DNA of 64,000 bases from Hyaloscypha bicolor E (lineage: Eukaryota; Ascomycota; Leotiomycetes; Helotiales; Hyaloscyphaceae). The translations under genes and the position numbers were made by a program. Where the stretch lies: the NCBI RefSeq assembly GCF_002865645.1, contig NW_020194691.1, positions 1,178,001 through 1,242,000 of the forward strand, written 5' to 3'. This document shows, in pieces, positions 58,901-64,000 of the stretch. Each line of letters starts with the position of its first letter. Position 1 is the first letter of the stretch. A model generated the notes under the pieces. That model did not search any database. It worked only from the letters and a program-made list of their open reading frames with translations, and had not been told where the DNA came from.

Positions 58901-61871
58901 CGCGCGGCACCAGGACGTAAGTGCCAGTTATTATAGCATGCACTTGGGAACGAGAAATGGAGTCACCCCCAGGAAAACAGACAACGAAGCCATCCACATT
59001 GTACCTCAGGACTTTCCGGATTGTCCTACTCGACTGCACTACCTTGGAGCTGAGCATTTCGAACGCTTTGAAAAGGGGGCTATCCAAAAATGGCGAGAAG
59101 TAAAGGATCTTTCAACTGCCGCATGGTTGTGTGAAAGGTCAGTTGACGCTACGCCAAATGGACACTTAATGAAACCGATTCGACTTTATTGCCTTGGAGA
59201 GTGCTATGAAGCTCTCTATCTTGAGAAAAGAAATGCAGACACTGCAGAGCGTCACCCCAACGCAAGAGCACGGAATAAATATGATCTCGACAACGGAATA
59301 AACTCATTCCAAGAGGTTGTTGATGCGGCACCACGATGTGGTTTAATATGGGTCTCTGCACTCCGCCGCCTTTGTTATTTGTATGATGAGAGGTTCTGCT
59401 TTACGGGAGACCTGGGAGATCTTAAGATGGTACTTCAGCTATATCAAGATTTAGTAGATGGCACACCGAAGAACCATCCAGACCGTGCGGCTCGACTTGA
59501 AAGGCTGGGATCACTCAAAAGGGACAGATTTGTAGCTTTCGGAAATATGGCCGATATTGAAACAGCAATCCAGCTATTCCAAGAAGCTGCCGACATCACA
59601 GATCGGAATTCTCCAATCCAGGCTGACTATCTTAAGAGCCTGGGAGCCGCCCATCACGCCAAGTATGACATCACAAAAAACCTAGTCAATCTTGAAGTTG
59701 CTTTGCAGGTGTATCAAGATGCAGTCGATATATGTCTGGATGATCGCCTCTTGGCCGCGACCCTGGGTTGCCTGGGGCAGGCATACCTTGAGAAGTATGA
59801 AATAATGGAAGCAAAAACAGATTTCGAAGGAGCAATTCAAAGCTTCCAGATTGCCCTGGATTCTGAATCGCAAGACTCACCAGGCAGGGCAATGCGACTC
59901 GCGGACCTGGCACTCTGCTACATGAAGGGGTACATAAAAGTTGGCACAACGACATATATAAACATGGCAGCTCGGCTCTTTCAGGATGCTGCTAATGCGA
60001 CGCCGGCGGACCACCCAGATCATATCTCAATGTTCTCTGTCCTCGCATACTGCTATGAAGTGAAATACAACACAACAAAGTCCAACTCGGATCTTGAGGC
60101 GGCAATTGCATCCTATAGTGAAGCCTTCTGGGACTCCCCTGGGGCCACTATCGGACAAAGTTTAGATGTTGCTAAAAAGCTCGTGTCAACATTGATACTC
60201 GGCAAGAATTGGCACGAGGCTTGGTGTATTGTCTGCGAAGCCATACCAATGATTCGAGGGATGACACCGCGGTTTCTTGAGAATTCGGAGAGACAAGCCT
60301 TACTTTCACAACATTCCGGCTTCGCATCGGATGCTGCAGCTGTAACGTTAAGCGTTGGACGTGAGCCTATTGAAGCGATCCAGCATCTTGAAGAAGGCCG
60401 TGTGATTGCTGCCGTTGGCATGAATGAACTTCGTATCTCTGTATCACGGCTCTCGGACTTTCGCCCTGAAGTTGGGAAGAAATTTCTGAGCCTCCGTGAT
60501 CAATTAGAGACTCCCTTGGGAGGCCGCATGACATCAACCGAGCTCTATGAGGAAGGCGAATCCGCTCTACACAAATTGACTCGTCACCTAGATGCAAGCA
60601 GAAAACTTGACTCACTGATTTCGGATTTTCGAGCAAAAACCAGAAGTCTGATATTCCCTGTAGCACCAGATGAAATCGACTACAGTCGTGCTACAAAAGG
60701 TGGTCCTATCGTTGTTATCAATGTTAGCTACCGCTGTGATGCATTTCTTTTCGTTGGAGAGGAGCTACGCGTCTTGCCGTTACCTACCATCTCGAGAGAA
60801 GGGATTGAGAAGAGGGCTAGAGAAGGCAATTTTGGGCGTCGCAGCGTTCTAGAATGGCTTTGGGAAAATATTACTGGTCCGATTCTAGACGCACTTGGAT
60901 TTACTGAACCTCCGCTCCATGATCGCTGGCCACATGTGTGGTGGATTCCTACTGGACCCCTAAGCAGGTTTCCACTCCATGCAGCAGGTCGGCATACTGA
61001 AACGTCTAATGAAACTGTGATTGACAGAGTTATGTCTTCATATAGTCCTTCTATCAGATCTGTGTTGCAAGGTTACGGGCTTCGCCACCAGGAATCGACT
61101 TCCGCCAGCAAACAGGTCTTAATTGTTGCGATGGAGGATACACCAGGTAGCAAATCTCTCCCTTTCGCCACCGAAGAGGCAGCGGTAATACGGGAAGTTT
61201 TTTGCAAGTCGACGTCATTTGAGCTTATAGAGCCAGATCGACGCAAAGAAGACGTCCTATTACACCTGCGAGACTGCTATATCTTTCACTTTGCTGGCCA
61301 TGGTTATACAGATGTCAAAGATCCTTCCCAAAGCCATTTACGTCTCGAGAACTGGAAAGACAATCCACTTAGAGTGGCCGACTTGCTAGAGATCAACCTT
61401 TGCGAACGCCCCCCCTTTCTTGCTTATCTGTCAGCTTGTGGAACCGGTCGAATTGAAGGGAAAGAATACCTTGACGAAAGTATTCATCTGATTACAGCAT
61501 GTCAATTAGCGGGCTTTCGACATGTTATTGGTACTTTATGGGAGGTTAGGGACGAGATCTGCGTGGACATAACGAAAATTACATATGAAGGCATAAGAGA
61601 TGGAGACATGACAGATGAATCAGTTTGTCGTGGACTTCATAATGCTACCCGGCAGCTTCGAGATCGTTGGCTTAGTACGCCAGTAGATACTGGACGCGCA
61701 AGTAGATTAATTAGGAAGGAAAATAAGTTCTTGGGGGAGCATGATTCGGGTGGCCGGAGCGTAAATTATAGCGATCCAAAAGATGATAGATTGTTGAGAG
61801 ATATTATTTCATGCGACGAGGAGGAGGCGGAATTATTGCATTGGGTTCCTTATGTTCATTTCGGGGTATAG
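55905..61871 (+). CDS. Large TPR-CHAT protein (putative caspase-like protease)
   Basis: A single 5,967-bp frame, 1,988 aa from ATG 55905. Residues about 30-1450 are roughly 28-30 TPR-like units of about 44 aa, each opening with a DLEEAI- or DLDEAI-type helix and closing with L-LG--L--RY--TG, as in the fungal TPR arrays of the kinesin-light-chain type. The C-terminal CHAT domain spans about 1600-1920. GPIVVINVS marks its start, the putative catalytic His is His1799 in FHFAGHG, and Cys is Cys1845 in YLSACGTG, followed by ACQLAGFRHVIGTLWEV. CHAT is a caspase-family (clan CD) fold. Bacterial TPR-CHAT proteins are proteases that act in defence or cell death. No NACHT or NB-ARC was seen. Downstream it is convergent with a HET-family gene. 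The coding sequence shows no RIP. A later Met (residue 22) is an alternative start. Confidence 0.93.
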   Translation: MAHLEISDSRCRTIRLESSVAMTDTMVSGTERENLEMAIQAARIAVNKTPKRHTDRAQRLTELGILLANQYSTTDAMPDLEEVIQVKSQSIDITPKALRQAIHLSDLASLLKHRYILTGKIFDLDEAIELERSALDITLNGFDQVVILEELEDMLHLRYKRALLLVDIEGAMQASKRVDPSFKDPDQVTHVDEVIDQQSDLRNQVMVDLEELIQVSRLAVSLFPNDSAVRSDWLNALGARYYDRYCETDAMDDLEEAIRSARQALDLVLDGTTPVSLLRNLSIFLGKRNLKTKARADIEEAVQLARQAVGRASEKLNMHLASFADLLFRLYQTKETLTDLDEAIHIARQAVNEIRQTPETNVAAPGAKIENLDFLGHLLLERYKKAGSMADLDESIKMASQQAHIIFFSNRRQTSGGFRSLMSTYWAEKTNAVADSALLAQTATQGAIIPIGKGINQVGSLSKLGNRLYIRYRKARKLDDLLEVVQIKRLLVDMMPNNSDLADLSAHLGEVYDQTQSPTAINEAIGILTQLVDTTSNDSDRATNLVTRAVQLSRRHQISGNMAELDEAIEARTQAIKMIPDGDQRKVEYLPDLGALYYRKYGITRTRSFLDESIAISKKAANAMSEDDPDRAKALSNISYGLLQKYKSTNVLTDLEEAINLGREATDATPNGCLNWEIILERLGIGLYQRYLRVGTMTDLEEAIRLGRQAMTLVQKVLPLDHSLYYWISLASMLCERHIRTGSKADFQEAIKLVREARTRAAMFRLYHLNHTRICCYLGLGDGWVFGFPDEDNAPGIIEDIRMTLEVTAENHPNKARYLSNLAFELNSTGSLVDLDEAVQLGRQAIDITRKGHSDLPWHLCCLAMGLLQRFWKIERPGDLEEAVSLGQRAVDTATIDHEGRPFYLVVLAKALHSRYWATGRLPDLYECINLGLQAFSLSLGKSLEDYCNRSWCACNLTAWFGDKYLREGAMADLERAIKYQHDSELALDVLKNNIALLSARHQDVSASYYSMHLGTRNGVTPRKTDNEAIHIVPQDFPDCPTRLHYLGAEHFERFEKGAIQKWREVKDLSTAAWLCERSVDATPNGHLMKPIRLYCLGECYEALYLEKRNADTAERHPNARARNKYDLDNGINSFQEVVDAAPRCGLIWVSALRRLCYLYDERFCFTGDLGDLKMVLQLYQDLVDGTPKNHPDRAARLERLGSLKRDRFVAFGNMADIETAIQLFQEAADITDRNSPIQADYLKSLGAAHHAKYDITKNLVNLEVALQVYQDAVDICLDDRLLAATLGCLGQAYLEKYEIMEAKTDFEGAIQSFQIALDSESQDSPGRAMRLADLALCYMKGYIKVGTTTYINMAARLFQDAANATPADHPDHISMFSVLAYCYEVKYNTTKSNSDLEAAIASYSEAFWDSPGATIGQSLDVAKKLVSTLILGKNWHEAWCIVCEAIPMIRGMTPRFLENSERQALLSQHSGFASDAAAVTLSVGREPIEAIQHLEEGRVIAAVGMNELRISVSRLSDFRPEVGKKFLSLRDQLETPLGGRMTSTELYEEGESALHKLTRHLDASRKLDSLISDFRAKTRSLIFPVAPDEIDYSRATKGGPIVVINVSYRCDAFLFVGEELRVLPLPTISREGIEKRAREGNFGRRSVLEWLWENITGPILDALGFTEPPLHDRWPHVWWIPTGPLSRFPLHAAGRHTETSNETVIDRVMSSYSPSIRSVLQGYGLRHQESTSASKQVLIVAMEDTPGSKSLPFATEEAAVIREVFCKSTSFELIEPDRRKEDVLLHLRDCYIFHFAGHGYTDVKDPSQSHLRLENWKDNPLRVADLLEINLCERPPFLAYLSACGTGRIEGKEYLDESIHLITACQLAGFRHVIGTLWEVRDEICVDITKITYEGIRDGDMTDESVCRGLHNATRQLRDRWLSTPVDTGRASRLIRKENKFLGEHDSGGRSVNYSDPKDDRLLRDIISCDEEEAELLHWVPYVHFGV

Positions 61872-62705
61872 CTTTTATTATTTAGAGGGGTTAATTCGGA
61901 ATCTATTCGATAGCGAGGTATTAAAACCCTTTATTATTCTCTGTCCCGTTGTTAATAATCGTTTAAAAACTAGTGGGATATTGCTTGAATTGCACGTTTA
62001 TGCTAAAACTGGTCAGAGGCATTTTAAGCTGCCTCTACAACTGTCTCTCTGGTTCTATTACTTATGCCCCGCTCTCTTAAAACCTCTGACAAGCAACGCC
62101 TAGTCGAGGGTTTATGCTGCATCGTATTTTGGGTGGAAGTGGGCAATTCAATGATAGATGATCAGATTACGCGATGGCACAGCCGCGAGGACTGAGAATG
62201 GCTTAGAAGAACAAGACTAACATCAGCGAGACGAGATGTTCTAAAACCACAGTACTCGGCATGAGCAAAAAGCGAAGCCCATTCGTCACTGATTCAAAAT
62301 CCGCGTGACAGATGTGTGTGAAGTTTGGCAAGCTATGTGTTCTTGTGAGGGAAGACGGTCCTGTGGCGATGCCTCTGCCGGAAGAAGAGCGATCGGCTAG
62401 CGTAACTCCAGTATCTGGATATTCTCGCTAATTGATAATATTGATCAGCTTAAGCGATACTATGGATCAGCTACTGGCTCGTGTAAGGGGAGAGGATTTA
62501 TGGAAGGATCCATCTCGATCTGAGTCTGATCATGAATCTGGTTGGCCTTCCTCGAGCTGTGGAAGCAAGTACGCGAGAAGAAGCGGAATGGCTGCATGGA
62601 TGTTCATTCATAGTGCGAGAGATACCTCCTAGAGTCTCACACTGGCAGTTGTCTGGGTGCTGGCGAGTGCCTTCTTCAATATGTCGATCCGCGTGTTGAC
62701 GGCCC
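61872..62705. other. Spacer between convergent TPR-CHAT and HET genes
   Basis: 834 bp of ordinary composition holding both 3' flanks. Small frames (61852-62103, 62432-62632, 62498-62803) have no motif and overlap each other or the flanking genes. Confidence 0.5.
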
Positions 62706-63914
62706 CTATTGTATGGAACATTCTTCAACCTCGTGTTCTTCGTCTCCAGCAAAGGCTTCGCCGTCCATGAAGCCGTGCAGATAGCATTCTCCGATGTATT
62801 CATACCCCCGTTCTTTCCGCCTCAAAACAATTGGAAACGAACAGGCTACGATCGCAATAACATCCCTTTTCTTGGCTGTCGCTGGAACCAAGGCCAGGTG
62901 ACCCTTGGCCGTGTTTGCCAAGCCTCTATCAACCTGTGAAATTGCTGCTAGTCGTATGTCTTTTACAATCTTTGCGCGGTCTTTGCTCCATCTCTTCAAG
63001 TATTTCATCTCGAATTCATATTTCATCTCGAATTTATATCTCTCCTCAGCCGCCTCTTGTCGGTAGGGTCCGACACATGGCATCCATGTAGGAAAAAAGC
63101 TTTTAAGCCAATGACCACGGACTCGGAACGTCGCGTTCGCCTTGCGGAACTTGTCGAAAACGCCCAAGTAGCCTTCGAATTTCACATCCTCCCAAAATCG
63201 CGTCCAGTTCAATACTCTGAAATCGGGTTCCCCTTCTTCTGGAAACCCGGTGTGTCCCCACATTTCGGTCCAAGGGATTGCAAAGAGTGATGGGTACGGC
63301 CCGGAGCGACGTGGATGGCCCATTCGCAGAGTGTCGATGAGCGAGTTGATTAGTCTATGGTCTTCAACTACTCGAAATTCGTCTTCAACATCGTCGATAT
63401 TCTCCCTTGCTATAGATCTTTCATTTAAATCCGAAGACCGGAGATGAAAATCGTTTACCGATTCAAGCGTGTCGAGCATAACCCCCTCACAAACAAGGTG
63501 CTTGCTATTATGAATTAGACGGTGATTGAAGTGCTGATTTAGGTTTGCATTTCTCCGTCTCAAGTGCTGCATATGGTTTCTAACAAACTGGCTTGACAGG
63601 TTGACACACCGCGAAGGCAAGTCCATATCTGACCCTGCGGATGACCAAGACAGGAGGTTCTCTAGGCCACATTCCTGCTGTAGCTTTTCTGAGAAGTCTT
63701 GGAAAACATCGCTGAGGGATGAGTCGTAGTCTGGCTGAAACCGCGCAGAGAGAGAGCGAGGGGCAGTAGCCCGTGAATACCATATATCTTGTCTCTCACT
63801 TTTCGAAGCCAACCGATTCCAGGGTGACTGGTGCATTTGCTTCGAATCAGTTGATGGTTGCCACGCTCTTCCCAACAATGTGCCCAGAGCAGAAGTACAG
63901 TAATTGATAACGAA
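62706..63914 (-). CDS. HET-family protein, C-terminal part (runs off the window)
   Basis: The minus-strand frame covers about 400 codons and ends at TAG 62706-62708. The C-terminus has the hallmark tail of HET-domain proteins: AIVACSFPIVLRRKERG then YEYIGECYLHGFMDGEAF, near 62735-62830. The upstream part has an ALGTLLGRAWQ stretch and an FQPDYDSSLSDVFQDFSEKL segment, equivalent to the post-HET segment with PDY-S. The HET domain itself would lie in an exon beyond 63914. The frame is closed upstream by TGA at 63930-63932, and an AG acceptor is possible at 63916-63917. HET proteins drive incompatibility cell death. The sequence is intact and not RIPped. The gene is incomplete in this window. Confidence 0.8.
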   Translation of the reverse strand, partial: FVINYCTSALGTLLGRAWQPSTDSKQMHQSPWNRLASKSERQDIWYSRATAPRSLSARFQPDYDSSLSDVFQDFSEKLQQECGLENLLSWSSAGSDMDLPSRCVNLSSQFVRNHMQHLRRRNANLNQHFNHRLIHNSKHLVCEGVMLDTLESVNDFHLRSSDLNERSIARENIDDVEDEFRVVEDHRLINSLIDTLRMGHPRRSGPYPSLFAIPWTEMWGHTGFPEEGEPDFRVLNWTRFWEDVKFEGYLGVFDKFRKANATFRVRGHWLKSFFPTWMPCVGPYRQEAAEERYKFEMKYEFEMKYLKRWSKDRAKIVKDIRLAAISQVDRGLANTAKGHLALVPATAKKRDVIAIVACSFPIVLRRKERGYEYIGECYLHGFMDGEAFAGDEEHEVEECSIQ

Positions 63915-64000
63915 TCTTAATTTTTTGCTTCAAATGAAAGTCAAATACGAGACCACATTGGTGACATAGTATTCAAGCTCGTGATTGGCCGCTTATAACA
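63915..64000. other. Probable intron and upstream part of the HET gene
   Basis: No clean frame joins the coding part. Likely an intron or 5' sequence cut by the window edge. Confidence 0.35.

Noticed and set aside
57695..60852. Several frames of 60-102 codons overlapping the TPR-CHAT gene
   Set aside because: Shadows of the long plus-strand coding frame.
63057..63783. Plus-strand and alternate minus-strand frames over the HET gene
   Set aside because: Shadows of the HET-family frame, which carries the GECYLHGFMDGEA tail.
1..64000. CRISPR array, operon structure, bacterial ribosome binding sites
   Set aside because: The DNA is fungal nuclear (introns, RIP, LTR elements), and no regularly spaced repeat of CRISPR type was seen.
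1..64000. Telomeric TTAGGG arrays or rRNA/tRNA genes
   Set aside because: I saw no tandem TTAGGG and no cloverleaf-like or rRNA-like sequence, though tRNAs are hard to exclude by eye.

Overview
Filamentous ascomycete (Pezizomycotina) nuclear DNA. The clues are repeat-induced point mutation (RIP), short GT-AG introns, Ty3/gypsy, copia and Tc1/mariner elements, and fungal-expanded families (HET, FunK1, APH-type phosphotransferase, BCS1-like AAA). Most of the window is very AT-rich, with CpA and TpG almost gone and TpA in excess, the mark of C-to-T change at CpA on both strands. Translating these stretches shows long frames broken almost only by TAA/TAG where Gln codons are expected, so many old genes can still be recognised. 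Species cannot be named from the sequence.

Layout. 1-5 kb: two RIP-degraded coding stretches I do not recognise. 5.3-7.8 kb: HET-domain pseudogene whose 5' third is almost untouched. 7.9-10 kb: spacer and AT-rich waste. 10.0-16.7 kb: complete RIP-killed Ty3/gypsy element with 273-bp LTRs, inserted in another decayed frame. 20.8-24.9 kb: two AAA-ATPase pseudogenes in tandem on the minus strand. 25.0-26.3 kb: normal-composition pocket with a candidate two-exon small secreted protein. 26.5-30.8 kb: three lightly RIPped pseudogenes, one APH-like. 31.2-31.9 kb: MITE-like element with 97-bp inverted repeats. 32.4-34.6 kb: unrecognised pseudogene and a second APH-like pseudogene. 35.06-36.53 kb: MITE abutting a Tc1/mariner element. 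36.9-39.55 kb: FunK1 kinase pseudogene, intact at its 5' end and progressively RIPped. 39.7-42.2 kb: degraded unrecognised frame. 43.5-54.6 kb: one copia element inserted inside another of the same family in opposite orientation. 55.3-64 kb: normal composition, with a large TPR-CHAT gene convergent with a HET-family gene that runs off the right edge.

Working genes. The strongest intact gene is the TPR-CHAT protein (about 1,988 aa, roughly 28-30 TPR-like units and a C-terminal caspase-like CHAT domain with His and Cys in place). Next to it is the 3' part of a HET-family protein. Together they form a candidate sensor-protease/cell-death pair beside a retrotransposon graveyard. Everything between 1 and about 55 kb is either transposon, broken gene or spacer, apart from the candidate small secreted protein.
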